Origin: Lysinibacillus cavernae
Lineage (GTDB): Bacteria; Bacillota; Bacilli; Bacillales_A; Planococcaceae
DNA length: 64,000 bases
Assembly: GCF_009724685.1 (NCBI RefSeq)
Contig: NZ_WMEF01000002.1
Span: forward strand, 310,001-374,000
Direction of reading: 5' to 3'
Below the pieces are notes generated by a model, which was not told the origin of the DNA, made no database searches, and saw only the letters and a list, made by a program, of their open reading frames with translations. This document shows positions 24,806-33,978 of this stretch, piece by piece. Position 1 is the stretch's first letter. The number at the start of each line of letters is the position of its first letter. The position numbers and the translations under genes are program-made.

Positions 24806-27800
24806 TTGACGATGTCGCTTATGAAAAAGAAAAAGATTGCGGTCATCATTATCCTCTTTCTACTAGTATTAACTAGCTCACGTATGTTATGGCTTCAATT
24901 ATTTACGCAACCAGATCAACCCTATGCGATAAAAGGTCAAATTGATTTACGAGATGTTCATTTTCAACATAGTGCATTGACACTTGATGGCGAATGGGCG
25001 TTTTATCCATCTCAATGGTTGATGGAGGACAATTATCCATCAAATTCGGCTACATACATACAGGTTCCAGATGGCTGGGATAAAATTTTTCAAGAGGATC
25101 CATTCGGCTATGGCTCCTATCATTTGAAAATACTCGTTAACCCAGAAGAAACAAAAACTTTTAGCTTGAGAGTTCCAAGTATTCGCAGCGCAGCAGAAAT
25201 ATATGTGAATCATCGTCTCATTGCAAAGGCAGGGGAGCTAGGAGAAACTCGAGCGCAAACGATTGCCAAAAATGTTCCGTTTACAGCTTCTTTTGAAACA
25301 AAAGGTCAAAGCGAAATCGACATTATTGTCCAGGTAGCTAACTTTCAAGACCCTCGTAATGGTGGTATTGTTCGATCTATTAAATTTGGACAAGAAGATG
25401 TTATCTACCGTGAGACCCAATTGTCAATCACAATGCAGCTATTAGTTGCCGTTGTTTTAATCTTACATGGCATTTATTCTGTCATTCTTTACTTAGTTGG
25501 AAATAAAGATAGACGTTTACTGTTCTTTGCAGTCTTAACAGTTAGTATTATGTTTTATTATTTATTAGGGAGTGATGATAAGCTTCTTTCTTTTTGGTTT
25601 CCAATCAATTATGATTGGGGTTTTAAATTGGTTCATCTTTCGATGGTTTGTATTGGCTACTCATTGCTACAATGTATCGATCCATGGTTACCACGACAAC
25701 TTAATCGGTATAAAATGGGGTTTGCCTTTGTTTGTGCGTGTGCATCATTATTGGCCATCATACTACCAACACGTTATTTAGTGACAATGCAAGGTATTTA
25801 TATTGTCATTTTAGCCGGCCCAATTGTTATCACCATGTTTATGATGCTAGGGAGGACCATAAAAAATATTCGTCATCATGTGTTTCTTCTTTTAGCGATA
25901 CTGGCATTTGTAAATAGTATTCTTTGGGATGTCATGCTATTGATTACAGGGATCAAGCTGATTTCTTATCCATTTGATATGATTATCACTATTGCTTGTT
26001 TAGCCACATTGTGGTTTAAAGATTATGCGAAAGTGCATGCCGATACAAAAGAGCTTGCACAAAAATTGCAAAAAACAGATAAACTAAAGGATGAATTTCT
26101 GGCAAGCACCTCCCATGAATTACGTAATCCACTTCATAGTATTATCAATATGTCAAAAGCAGTATTAGAGCGTGAGGCCGATGTACTTCGTCATAAAAGT
26201 ATCAGTGATTTAGAAACGGTGCTGTCTGTAGGACAACGAATGTCACTTTTGTTGAATGATTTACTCGATGTGATGAACTTAAAGGATAATACGCAAAAAT
26301 TGCAACTAAGTACTGTTTCTATCCATACGATTGTTACGGCTGTATTCGATATGCTACGTTTTATGATTGAAGGCAAGCCTGTTGAATTCGTTCATCATAT
26401 TCCGGCAGACTTTAAGAAAGTTCTTGCGGATGAAAATAGGGTGATTCAAATTGTCTTTAATTTAGTGCATAATGCTGTGAAATTTACTAATGAAGGCTCT
26501 ATTACGATATCAGGTAATACCTATAATAGGATGGCTAAAATTGTCATAGCGGATACAGGTATTGGCGTAGATGAGGAAACGATGCAACGACTATTTGAGC
26601 CTTATGAGCAAGGTACTGTCAGTAAAACGATGGTAGAAGGTGGATTTGGATTAGGTCTTTCTATTTGTAAGAGACTTATTGAATTACATGGTGGAACATT
26701 AGAGGTGCAATCTGTAGTCGGACAAGGGTCAACCTTTACCTTTACATTGCCATTGTCTGACGAAGCGGAAGTCCAAGAGGTAGTGAATGAGTATCAGGCT
26801 AAAAAGAAGCAGGAAAGCCCTGTTATCCAACCAGATATGGTCAACGTACTAGACGAGTGGAATCAACCAAGGATATTAGTAGTGGATGATGAGCCAATCA
26901 ATTTGAGGGTTATCGAAGCCATTTTAGCTAACGAAAAATATGACATCATAACGGTGACAAGTGGGTTACAGGCGCTTGAATATATACGATCTCATGAGTG
27001 GGATTTAGTTATTTCAGATGTAATGATGCCGAAAATGTCTGGCTATGAATTAGTACGCATCATCCGTAAGCAATTTTCTATGACCGATTTACCCGTATTA
27101 ATGCTGACAGCACATAGTCAGCCTCATGATATAGAAAATGGATTCTTAGCTGGGGCCAATGATTACGTCATCAAGCCTGTAGATGCCTTAGAGTTACGAT
27201 CTCGCGTAGAGGCATTAACGAAGGTGAAAAGATCCATCCAAGAACGACATCGAATGGAGGCAGCTTGGCTTCAAGCACAAATAGAACCTCATTTCCTTTT
27301 TAATACATTAAATGCCATATTGACGTTGAGTGAATTGGATAGTGAACGGACAAGTAAATTAGTGGAGGCATTAAGTGATTTTTTAAGAGAATCCTACAAT
27401 TTCCAAAATATCGAAGCCCTTGTTCCATTAGAAAATGAACTTAGGTTAATTCAAGCCTATCTCTATATTCAGCAGGAACGTTTTGGTGAACGTGTTCAGG
27501 TCATTTGGGAAATAGATGTAGCGAATGATGTACTTCTTCCATCGCTAACCATCCAACCTTTGATTGAAAATGCATTAAAGCATGGCATCTTAAAGCGTGC
27601 GGAGGGAGGAACCGTCCAGATCCGTATAATCGATTGCGGTACCCATGTCGAAATTACAGTATCGGATGATGGGGTTGGCATGAATGAAGAACAAGTGGCG
27701 CATTTACTACAGCCGAAAAAACGGTCATCCAGAAGTATCGGCTTATTAAATACCCATATAAGGCTGCAACAGCATTACGGTCAAGGCTTACACCTTACAA

Positions 27801-27892
27801 GCAAGCTTCACGAAGGAACGTCCGTTTCATTTGTTGTGCTAGCAAAGAAACCTACTAATCAATTAGATGCATTGCCTCTCGTAGAATTTTAA
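24806..27892 (+). CDS. Hybrid sensor kinase with 7TM-DISM sensor, HisKA kinase, receiver and LytS-type kinase
   Basis: 1028 residues. After a first membrane segment comes an extracellular beta-sandwich domain (DISM-type, about 35-195), seven membrane segments (about 205-405), a HisKA domain with His437 in SHELRNPLHS, HATPase (N box, then GFGLGLSICK), a receiver domain with Asp738 in ISDVMMPKMSGYE, then a second, LytS-type kinase with His829 in EPHFLFNTLNAI and its own ATPase ending DDGVGM. Two complete transmitter modules in one chain imply an intramolecular relay and then an outside partner; no response-regulator gene is adjacent. The start is uncertain: TTG at 24806, ATG at 24812 or 24821, none with a ribosome site, while a perfect AGGAGGTG lies about 50 bases upstream. 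Confidence 0.9.
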   Translation: MTMSLMKKKKIAVIIILFLLVLTSSRMLWLQLFTQPDQPYAIKGQIDLRDVHFQHSALTLDGEWAFYPSQWLMEDNYPSNSATYIQVPDGWDKIFQEDPFGYGSYHLKILVNPEETKTFSLRVPSIRSAAEIYVNHRLIAKAGELGETRAQTIAKNVPFTASFETKGQSEIDIIVQVANFQDPRNGGIVRSIKFGQEDVIYRETQLSITMQLLVAVVLILHGIYSVILYLVGNKDRRLLFFAVLTVSIMFYYLLGSDDKLLSFWFPINYDWGFKLVHLSMVCIGYSLLQCIDPWLPRQLNRYKMGFAFVCACASLLAIILPTRYLVTMQGIYIVILAGPIVITMFMMLGRTIKNIRHHVFLLLAILAFVNSILWDVMLLITGIKLISYPFDMIITIACLATLWFKDYAKVHADTKELAQKLQKTDKLKDEFLASTSHELRNPLHSIINMSKAVLEREADVLRHKSISDLETVLSVGQRMSLLLNDLLDVMNLKDNTQKLQLSTVSIHTIVTAVFDMLRFMIEGKPVEFVHHIPADFKKVLADENRVIQIVFNLVHNAVKFTNEGSITISGNTYNRMAKIVIADTGIGVDEETMQRLFEPYEQGTVSKTMVEGGFGLGLSICKRLIELHGGTLEVQSVVGQGSTFTFTLPLSDEAEVQEVVNEYQAKKKQESPVIQPDMVNVLDEWNQPRILVVDDEPINLRVIEAILANEKYDIITVTSGLQALEYIRSHEWDLVISDVMMPKMSGYELVRIIRKQFSMTDLPVLMLTAHSQPHDIENGFLAGANDYVIKPVDALELRSRVEALTKVKRSIQERHRMEAAWLQAQIEPHFLFNTLNAILTLSELDSERTSKLVEALSDFLRESYNFQNIEALVPLENELRLIQAYLYIQQERFGERVQVIWEIDVANDVLLPSLTIQPLIENALKHGILKRAEGGTVQIRIIDCGTHVEITVSDDGVGMNEEQVAHLLQPKKRSSRSIGLLNTHIRLQQHYGQGLHLTSKLHEGTSVSFVVLAKKPTNQLDALPLVEF

Positions 27893-27911
27893 GAGAGGTA
27901 GTGCATCTTTT
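27866..27911 (+). terminator. Terminator overlapping the end of the kinase gene
   Basis: GATGCATTGCCTCTC (27866-27880) pairs with GAGAGGTAGTGCATC (27893-27907) with one mismatch, followed by TTTTA. The stem includes the last codons. Confidence 0.7.
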
Positions 27912-27980
27912 ATCTTGATTTAGCAATGTTTTGAGAGATGAAGTCTCCTGTGGACGAAATGACGCCAATACGTCATTGAT

Positions 27981-28883
27981 TTATAGCGCAGCTTGTGGCA
28001 ATTTCGTTTTAAAATGCGTGAATAAATAACAGCCTAGAATAACAATCAGCCCTCCAATTCCTTGTAGCCAAGACAACTTTTCTCCGATAAATAAAAAAGC
28101 AAGCAGGGCTGTGAAAATAGGATTGAAGTTTAGAAAAATACCAGAGGTTGTCGCGCCTAATTTCTGTACCCCAATATTCCAAAAAACCATACAAACTACT
28201 GTGGAGATAATCCCTGTGTAAAGAAGGGAGAGTATGAAGGACGAATTGATATTGGAGAAGGTAAAATCCGTACTTGTGAATGGTACAAGGGTGAGTATGC
28301 CAAACAATCCTGCATATAACGTAGTCATTAACGGAGAGGTTGTTTTCATGGCCCACTTACTACAAACGGAGTAAAGTCCCCATACACACACGGCTGCTAC
28401 CATCCATAAATCCCCTGTATTAAATTGGAAATCGAGTAACAGTTGCACATCTCCTTTGGAAAGGACGAGGACCACACCAAAAAATGAGAGCATCATCGCC
28501 AAAAGTTGCAATCCATTTATTTTTTCTTTAAGAAACGCAAACGAAAAAAGTGCAATCGACATGGTATTCATCGTTGAAATAAGTCCAGCATTTGTTGATG
28601 TTGTACGTTCTAACGCTAAAAATTGAAAAATATTAAATAAGGCCACACCTGTAATACCCATCATAAATAAAGGCACAAGAGCCTCTTTTGCAGGAACTAT
28701 CTTTTTTTCTTTCCACCAGACCAATGGCACAAGAATGATTACTGCAATTAACCATCTTACCATGGTTAATGTCATAGGAGAGGCATGCGCAACAAGCGTC
28801 TTGGCCACGACGAAATTTCCACCCCATAGTAAGCTCGTGATTAGCATTAAGCCTATATAAAATTTGACCAAGGTTCGTAACAC
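27981..28883 (-). CDS. EamA/DMT-family transporter
   Basis: 300 residues, ten membrane segments in two EamA repeats (LLWGGNFVVAKTLVAHASPMTL in the first, VAAVCVWGLYSVCSKWAMK in the second). Such proteins usually export amino acids or related metabolites. It is divergent from an Lrp/AsnC-type regulator, a common arrangement that supports an amino-acid-related substrate. The open frame begins with GTG overlapping AAAGGAG; the TTG at 28871 or ATG at 28847 may be the real start. Confidence 0.9.
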   Translation of the reverse strand: MLRTLVKFYIGLMLITSLLWGGNFVVAKTLVAHASPMTLTMVRWLIAVIILVPLVWWKEKKIVPAKEALVPLFMMGITGVALFNIFQFLALERTTSTNAGLISTMNTMSIALFSFAFLKEKINGLQLLAMMLSFFGVVLVLSKGDVQLLLDFQFNTGDLWMVAAVCVWGLYSVCSKWAMKTTSPLMTTLYAGLFGILTLVPFTSTDFTFSNINSSFILSLLYTGIISTVVCMVFWNIGVQKLGATTSGIFLNFNPIFTALLAFLFIGEKLSWLQGIGGLIVILGCYLFTHFKTKLPQAAL

Positions 28884-28960
28884 TCCTTTTGATGATATGT
28901 ATACTAAGAATCATAGCATTATTGTTAATTTGGCTGTATAATATTTTGTTAAAGTAAATA

Positions 28961-29044
28961 AATTAGAAATAATATTAAGTTTATTTGTTTGTTTCGGAAT
29001 AATCTTCTGAAAAGGTGTTCAATATACACTTAATTAGAAATAAT
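28961..29044. promoter_or_regulatory. Paired 13-bp direct repeats in the EamA/Lrp divergent region
   Basis: AATTAGAAATAAT occurs at 28961-28973 and again at 29032-29044, 71 bp apart (about seven helical turns). Their place between an Lrp-type gene and its divergent transporter suggests Lrp binding sites. Confidence 0.4.
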
Positions 29045-29061
29045 CAAAGGGGGAGAAATCA

Positions 29062-29532
29062 GTGGAGGATATCAAAAATAAAGCAATCGATAGTGTGGAT
29101 CTTCAAATTTTAGATATTTTACAGCGAGAGGTTCAAATCAGTAATGCGGAATTGGCCAGACGGGTTAACTTGTCCCCGCCAGCAACACATACAAGAGTCA
29201 AACGTTTAGAAAATGAAGGATATATTGATCAACAAGTCGCTATTTTAAATCAGGAAAAACTAGGTTTTGATTTACTGTGCTATGTTTTTATGAGTACCAA
29301 TATTCATCAAGCGAAGGAATTAGAGGAATTGGAGAACAGTTTAAAAACAATGACAGAACTATTAGAATGTCATTGTTTGACAGGTGCGTATGACTATCTG
29401 CTAAAGGTCGTGGTTCGAGATCGTAAAGAATTGGATCAATTTATCCGAAAATTAAACAAGTTAGGAATTTCTAGAATTCAAACGAATTTATCTTTACGGG
29501 AAATCAAGTATTCTACCGTGCTACCGATATGA
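29062..29532 (+). CDS. Lrp/AsnC-family transcriptional regulator
   Basis: 156 residues: N-terminal AsnC-type helix-turn-helix (VDLQILDILQREVQISNAELARRVNLSPPATHTRVKRLE, shown here as the segment at residues 11-50) and a C-terminal RAM domain for amino-acid sensing and oligomerisation, including the TGAYDYLLKVVVRD motif. It starts at GTG after AAAGGGGGAG. Probably controls the divergent EamA exporter in response to an amino acid (inference from position). Confidence 0.93.
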   Translation: MEDIKNKAIDSVDLQILDILQREVQISNAELARRVNLSPPATHTRVKRLENEGYIDQQVAILNQEKLGFDLLCYVFMSTNIHQAKELEELENSLKTMTELLECHCLTGAYDYLLKVVVRDRKELDQFIRKLNKLGISRIQTNLSLREIKYSTVLPI

Positions 29533-29656
29533 AAAACAGCAAGTGAAGGGGAAATTTAAAATCCTAATAACGAACCACTTAAAGATTTGCTGAAAGGATA
29601 GGTAGATTTAAATTTCAAAGAGCCAAATGTAACACCTACAAAGAGGAGGAAAAACA

Positions 29657-30040
29657 ATGAAAATCATTGTAAACAGTATTTTTGTGCAAGATCAAGAGAA
29701 GGCACTGGCGTTTTATACGGAAAAGCTGGGGTTTGTTAAAAAGGAGGATGTTCCTTTAGGGAAATTTAGATGGCTAACGCTTGTATCTCCAGAAGATCAA
29801 GAAGGTACTGAACTGTTACTTGAGCCAGATGAGCATCCTGCCGCAAAGGACTATCAAAAGAAGATATTTACTGAAGGGATTCCAGCAACGATGTTTGGTG
29901 TTGACGATATTGACAAAGAGTACTCGCGTTTACTGGAGGAAGGTGTGAGATTTACGATTGAGCCGACGAAAGCGGGAGAAGTTACAATAGCTGTGTTAGA
30001 TGATACATGTGGAAACCTTATTCAGATAATACAAAAGTAG
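29657..30040 (+). CDS. VOC (glyoxalase/bleomycin resistance) family protein
   Basis: 127 residues with paired beta-alpha-beta-beta-beta modules: SIFVQDQEKALAFYTEKLGF at the N-terminus and FGVDDIDKEYSRLLEEGVRF, AVLDDTCGNLIQIIQ in the second. The metal-ligand positions are partly retained (E in the last strand is replaced by Q in LIQI), so enzymatic type is uncertain. AAGAGGAGG precedes the ATG. Confidence 0.9.
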   Translation: MKIIVNSIFVQDQEKALAFYTEKLGFVKKEDVPLGKFRWLTLVSPEDQEGTELLLEPDEHPAAKDYQKKIFTEGIPATMFGVDDIDKEYSRLLEEGVRFTIEPTKAGEVTIAVLDDTCGNLIQIIQK

Positions 30041-30050
30041 TTTATTCAAG

Positions 30051-30090
30051 AAGCGTGTTTTGATACCATCTGATCAAAACACGCTTTTTT
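30051..30090 (+). terminator. Intrinsic terminator of the VOC gene
   Basis: AAGCGTGTTTTGAT (30051-30064) pairs perfectly with ATCAAAACACGCTT, followed by T6. It overlaps the end of the next minus-strand gene's 3' side and may act in both directions. Confidence 0.88.
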
Positions 30091-30092
30091 AG

Positions 30093-30266
30093 TTATTCAT
30101 CAATTGCCAAACCTTGGTATTGTTGCAAAGCATGTAGATTTTCTTTTGGCTGAGCATTTACGGTCTGTTCTTTGGCTTCGGCTTCTTCGCTAGGTGGAGC
30201 TTCTTCCGCCGAACAGGCAGATAAGAAAAATAGTAGCGCGATACTTAATGACAGTAATTTCTGCAA
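30093..30266 (-). CDS. Small lipoprotein
   Basis: 57 residues: hydrophobic signal (LLSLSIALLFFLSAC) with lipobox LSAC, then an acidic Glu/Ala/Pro-rich tail. A TTG at 30266 lies eight bases after GGAGG and is preferred to the ATG at 30284, which precedes the ribosome site. Family unknown. Confidence 0.65.
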   Translation of the reverse strand: MQKLLSLSIALLFFLSACSAEEAPPSEEAEAKEQTVNAQPKENLHALQQYQGLAIDE

Positions 30267-30360
30267 GTGGCAAACCTCCATCAAAAAATGTTGATATGAA
30301 TATTTTGCACATTTTCATACAGAATATGTTGAACTTAACGGTCACTAAAAAAATTTTTAT

Positions 30361-31206
30361 CTACGCTACGGTATTACTAATAACTTTGCTAAAGCCATTG
30401 TTAAAGGCATTATCAAGAAGTTGTTGAATTGATTTTACTTCCTTATCCGTGAAGATATACCAAGTATTTTCGGTAAAATCATGAAGAAGGTACTCATGAT
30501 AGCCTTCTAATAGTTCTTCTGGGAAAGGTTGATTTAATGTATAAATATCAAACTGCTTGACGCTGTTATTGTCTTGGCTCATAAAATCATATTGTCCAAG
30601 CTTATAATAAGACCCAGGTGTTTCTAAATTAAAGTGCCAAAAATAGTCTTTAGGAGCCTCTACTTTGTCACCTTTTTGTTCTTGGAAAATATTATAAATG
30701 GCTTTGTGATATGCATTACCCTTTATATTTTGAATCACACCACCCATTGTCATGTGATATTCATAGCGAAGGGCCTTTATTTTCTCGTTGTCAAGTAGCA
30801 ATGGTTCCGTAGCGATACTGACTGTACCTTGCCTGTAATCGACCTGACTGCCAAATGTTTCGGCAATAAAGCGGATTGGTACAAAAGTACGATTGTCCTT
30901 AATGTATGGTTTTACATCCACTTGTTCTTTTTTGCCATTTTTAATGACTGTTTGGTCATTTACATTTAAAATAACGGTTGCTTGATTCATCGAAAGTGTA
31001 ATTTGTGAATTGTTCCAATGAACTTGTGCACCGAGATTTTCACTGATTACACGTAATGGCACCATCGTACGATTGTTTTTTTGCTCAAGCGTAGTATCAG
31101 ATTTTACCACAACATCGTCAATTTTGATTTGAGTTGTCGCTGCATCAGCTGGGGAAGCCGCAAATAATATAGATGTAATAATGATCCCCGTGAGAATTTT
31201 TTTCAT
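30361..31206 (-). CDS. Secreted protein with copper-amine-oxidase-N (stalk) domain
   Basis: 281 residues: signal peptide (cleavage near ADA-ATTQ), then a copper amine oxidase N-terminal-like domain (about 30-130) with the typical paired motifs RTMVPLRVISENLGAQVHWN and RTFVPIRFIAETFGSQVDY, used in Firmicutes as a cell-surface stalk or wall-binding module. The C-terminal 150 residues are of unknown type. AAAGGAGG before the ATG at 31206 decides the start. Confidence 0.85.
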   Translation of the reverse strand: MKKILTGIIITSILFAASPADAATTQIKIDDVVVKSDTTLEQKNNRTMVPLRVISENLGAQVHWNNSQITLSMNQATVILNVNDQTVIKNGKKEQVDVKPYIKDNRTFVPIRFIAETFGSQVDYRQGTVSIATEPLLLDNEKIKALRYEYHMTMGGVIQNIKGNAYHKAIYNIFQEQKGDKVEAPKDYFWHFNLETPGSYYKLGQYDFMSQDNNSVKQFDIYTLNQPFPEELLEGYHEYLLHDFTENTWYIFTDKEVKSIQQLLDNAFNNGFSKVISNTVA

Positions 31207-31369
31207 GGTAATAAAACCTCCTTTAGTTAAAACACTTACCACCTACGAATTTTACCATAATATTCTTATGTAATTAATGAAAATTTTACTATTTAAAATA
31301 ATATCTACTTTTTTACAGGGTATAATCCATAGTTGTTCTCGAATACTAACGCAGAAAGGAGGTTTTTGC

Positions 31370-31522
31370 ATGAAGTATTTAACATGGGGCATTGTTGGAG
31401 CGGCATTATTTGCTGCTATGAAAGGCTATGGGAAATCAAGTCAAGCACAGAAGGAAGTGACTACACCAGTTCAAGTAGTTGCTAATGCTAATCCACTAAC
31501 AGCCAATACACCGAAACAGTAA
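31370..31522 (+). CDS. Small peptide with N-terminal hydrophobic segment
   Basis: 50 residues, KYLTWGIVGAALFAAMKGYG then a polar Gln/Thr/Asn-rich tail. A very strong AAAGGAGG lies seven bases before the ATG at 31370, so the longer frame from 31277 is unlikely. Function unknown. Confidence 0.6.
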   Translation: MKYLTWGIVGAALFAAMKGYGKSSQAQKEVTTPVQVVANANPLTANTPKQ

Positions 31523-31625
31523 AACAAAGTGATAGCTTATAGATTGCTTGTATCTATAAGCTTACTGTAATTTTACATAAATAACCTATCGTTGGTATAC
31601 TAGATCGTAAGAAGGAGGGGTGTAT

Positions 31626-32129
31626 ATGCTAAAATTTACAATCTTTCAGGAAGATGATCTGGCAGAAATTCTACAGTTGTTTTATGAAACCGTACATAGT
31701 GTAAATGCCAAAGATTATTCACAGGAACAATTGAATGCATGGGCACCGCTAGAAGAGCAGTCGTTTAAAATAACGGCTTGGCAGAAATCTTTAAAGAACA
31801 ACAGAACCTATGTAGCTAGAATCCATCATCAAATTGTAGGCTTTGGTGATATAACGACTGATGGTTATTTAGATCGACTTTATGTACATAAGGATTTTCA
31901 GGGGCAGGGGATTGCGTCAGCCTTAGTTGATTTACTAGAAGCAGAGGCAAAAAAGCTTGGTCTTTCCCATATCTACACAGATGCTAGCCTAACAGCGAGA
32001 CCATTTTTCGAGCGTAAAGGATATCAATGTAAACAAACACAAACCGTTGAACGTCTAGGCATAACGTTAATGAATGTTCAGATGATTAAATCATTGACAG
32101 GAGTGAGGACGAATGACGGTAGTCTATGA
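31626..32129 (+). CDS. GNAT-family N-acetyltransferase
   Basis: 167 residues. Acetyl-CoA motif: LDRLYVHKDFQGQGIASALVDLLEAEA with the Q-G-Q-G-I-A loop, and YTDASLTARPFFERKGYQ near the C-terminus, typical of the PA4866/YafP-like subgroup. AAGGAGGGG sits five bases before the ATG. It overlaps the next gene by 17 bases, so the two are translationally coupled. Confidence 0.9.
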   Translation: MLKFTIFQEDDLAEILQLFYETVHSVNAKDYSQEQLNAWAPLEEQSFKITAWQKSLKNNRTYVARIHHQIVGFGDITTDGYLDRLYVHKDFQGQGIASALVDLLEAEAKKLGLSHIYTDASLTARPFFERKGYQCKQTQTVERLGITLMNVQMIKSLTGVRTNDGSL

Positions 32130-32547
32130 TAAAGCAAAATATCAAATTGAAGGTGATTTTCCTGATGGCATAGCTTTCGAACAAGCCTATGTTCATACAG
32201 GAATGTTTCTAGGCTGGATTGTGGATCATCAATTGTATAGTGAAGAATTTGAGGAAGATGCTCTAGATGAAATTGAAAAATTTAAAACAAGACATGTCAC
32301 TGGTCCTCAACTTTATCAAGCGTGGGATGGTGTTTTGGCTGATGATATGTTGAACGATGAGGGGAACGCATTTGCCCAATCATATTTTGACTTCGAACAG
32401 GGATTATTTTTGCAAGATTATGACAACGTTCTTTCAGGATATGATTCATTTTATCATGTAGAAGATACATGGGAGAACTATTTTAAAATAAAAGAGAAAA
32501 TGGATCAGCGTTTTCAGGAATGGAAGAAAGCAAAAGACCCAGCTTAA
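32113..32547 (+). CDS. DUF7832-like conserved hypothetical protein
   Basis: 144 residues, very acidic. The conserved start YDKAKYQIEGDFPDGIAFEQAY, then HTGMFLGWIVDHQLYS and a C-terminal SGYDSFYHVEDTWENY resemble a family often named DUF7832 (from memory), found as single-domain proteins and in immunity-like contexts. GAGTGAGGACG precedes the ATG inside the end of the acetyltransferase gene. Confidence 0.7.
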   Translation: MTVVYDKAKYQIEGDFPDGIAFEQAYVHTGMFLGWIVDHQLYSEEFEEDALDEIEKFKTRHVTGPQLYQAWDGVLADDMLNDEGNAFAQSYFDFEQGLFLQDYDNVLSGYDSFYHVEDTWENYFKIKEKMDQRFQEWKKAKDPA

Positions 32548-33023
32548 GATTGGTCTTCTGCTTCGTTAAGTAAACGATGGATAGTTAGAATGGCTTGTAA
32601 ATGCATACCCTCATGGAATATGGTGCGGAATAGTACTTGTTCAATGGTTTGCATGCCCATTTCTATAGGCGTAAAATCTTCAACTAATCGATGGCCATAG
32701 TGTTCCTTTAATTGTGCTGGCTGCTGAGCCAAATATTTTTTTAATTCCTCAAATGTTGGCGTCTCTTCGTCAAAATGCTTAGGCGAAGTTCCGAAGCCAA
32801 ACCATTTCATGAAAGCATCTAACTCCACATGCTTTTCTTTCGTTAAAGCTTCTATCCATAAATATTGATCGAGGTAAAGATGCCCCATATTCCAGCGGAT
32901 ATTATTGTAAAAACCAATTGGGATTATGTTCGCCCTTTCTTCCGATACATGCTCTAGTACTTGGAGCAACTCGCTACGATAGGCCTCTAACTGCTGAAAT
33001 ATATTTTCCTGTCTTTGATTCAT
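32544..33023 (-). CDS. DinB-family protein
   Basis: 159 residues, four-helix-bundle DinB/YfiT-like fold. The metal-binding histidines are visible as GHLYLDQYLW near residue 48 and FHEGMHLQAI near 139. Family members are putative metal-dependent thiol transferases or damage-inducible proteins. AAAGGAGG precedes the ATG. It is convergent with the preceding gene; the ends overlap by four bases. Confidence 0.88.
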   Translation of the reverse strand: MNQRQENIFQQLEAYRSELLQVLEHVSEERANIIPIGFYNNIRWNMGHLYLDQYLWIEALTKEKHVELDAFMKWFGFGTSPKHFDEETPTFEELKKYLAQQPAQLKEHYGHRLVEDFTPIEMGMQTIEQVLFRTIFHEGMHLQAILTIHRLLNEAEDQS

Positions 33024-33073
33024 GTTAAATCCTCCTTTCTAGTATGTATTGGCTAAAATGTTTCATTTTCCTG

Positions 33074-33106
33074 CAAAAAAAGAAGAACACCATTTGGTGT
33101 TCTCCT
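33074..33106 (-). terminator. Terminator of the LysE gene
   Basis: On the minus strand, AGAACACC, loop AAAT, GGTGTTCT and then TTCTTTTTTT. Confidence 0.85.
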
Positions 33107-33111
33107 TGAGT

Positions 33112-33729
33112 TTATCTACTTTGTGTCTGTAACGCTAAACGGACACCGAGACCGATATAGACGAAGCCGACAGTTTTTTCAAGCCAACGTGAATTACCAC
33201 TTGTTTTGGTAAAGATTTTTTCACCAATGAAGCTCGTAATAATAGCTAATAAGATTGTATACAAAGCACTCATCACGACAAATGTAATGCCAAGTGTTAG
33301 TAATTGGCTTGTGACAGATTGTTCGTTGTGCTGTACAAATTGTGGTAAGAAGGCAAGGAAAAATAATGCGGTCTTCGGATTTAAAATTTCTGCTAAGAAG
33401 CCTTGGCGGAATGAAGTACTAGCAGGGCTTTGTTCCACAATTGGTTGTTCGATTTTCTTTGGCTTTGTGAGAAGCATCTGAACACCTAAGTAAACAAGGT
33501 ATGCCACACCAATATATTTCACTACTTCAAAAGCTGTGGCGGATTTCATTAAAATTGCTGAAAGACCTAAAACAGCTGCCAATGTATGAACTAAGTCTCC
33601 TAGACCAATGCCTAAAGCTGTATAAATACCGTTCTTTTTACCACTTTTTAATGTATGGGTAATCGTGATAATAACAGCAGGGCCTGGAATTAAAAATAAT
33701 AAAAGAACTATTGCGATAAAAGATAACAT
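33112..33729 (-). CDS. LysE-family amino-acid/homoserine exporter
   Basis: 205 residues with about six membrane segments. Family motif PGPAVIITITHTLKSGKKNGIYTALGIGLGD near the N-terminus (segment at residues 15-45) and LNPKTALFFLAFLPQFV in the middle are diagnostic. It probably exports amino acids or homoserine-lactone-like compounds. Monocistronic. Confidence 0.93.
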   Translation of the reverse strand: MLSFIAIVLLLFLIPGPAVIITITHTLKSGKKNGIYTALGIGLGDLVHTLAAVLGLSAILMKSATAFEVVKYIGVAYLVYLGVQMLLTKPKKIEQPIVEQSPASTSFRQGFLAEILNPKTALFFLAFLPQFVQHNEQSVTSQLLTLGITFVVMSALYTILLAIITSFIGEKIFTKTSGNSRWLEKTVGFVYIGLGVRLALQTQSR

Positions 33730-33978
33730 GCGAAACCATCCTATTCTAATAAACTAATCATTCTAGGGTGAATGCATGAAATATTATATTCCAGCTACTG
33801 TAGGGCTGTCGATAAAGAAATATTGAAAAAGTAATGAAAAAATATTCTGAAAATAATTTATTATCACCTACAGTTACTTTTCTTTGTGATGATTAGAGGG
33901 TGTTGGTATTTTTTTTAATACCAACTACTAATATTAAGTGTTAGAATAAGCTTATAAAAATGAAGTGGAGGAATCAAC

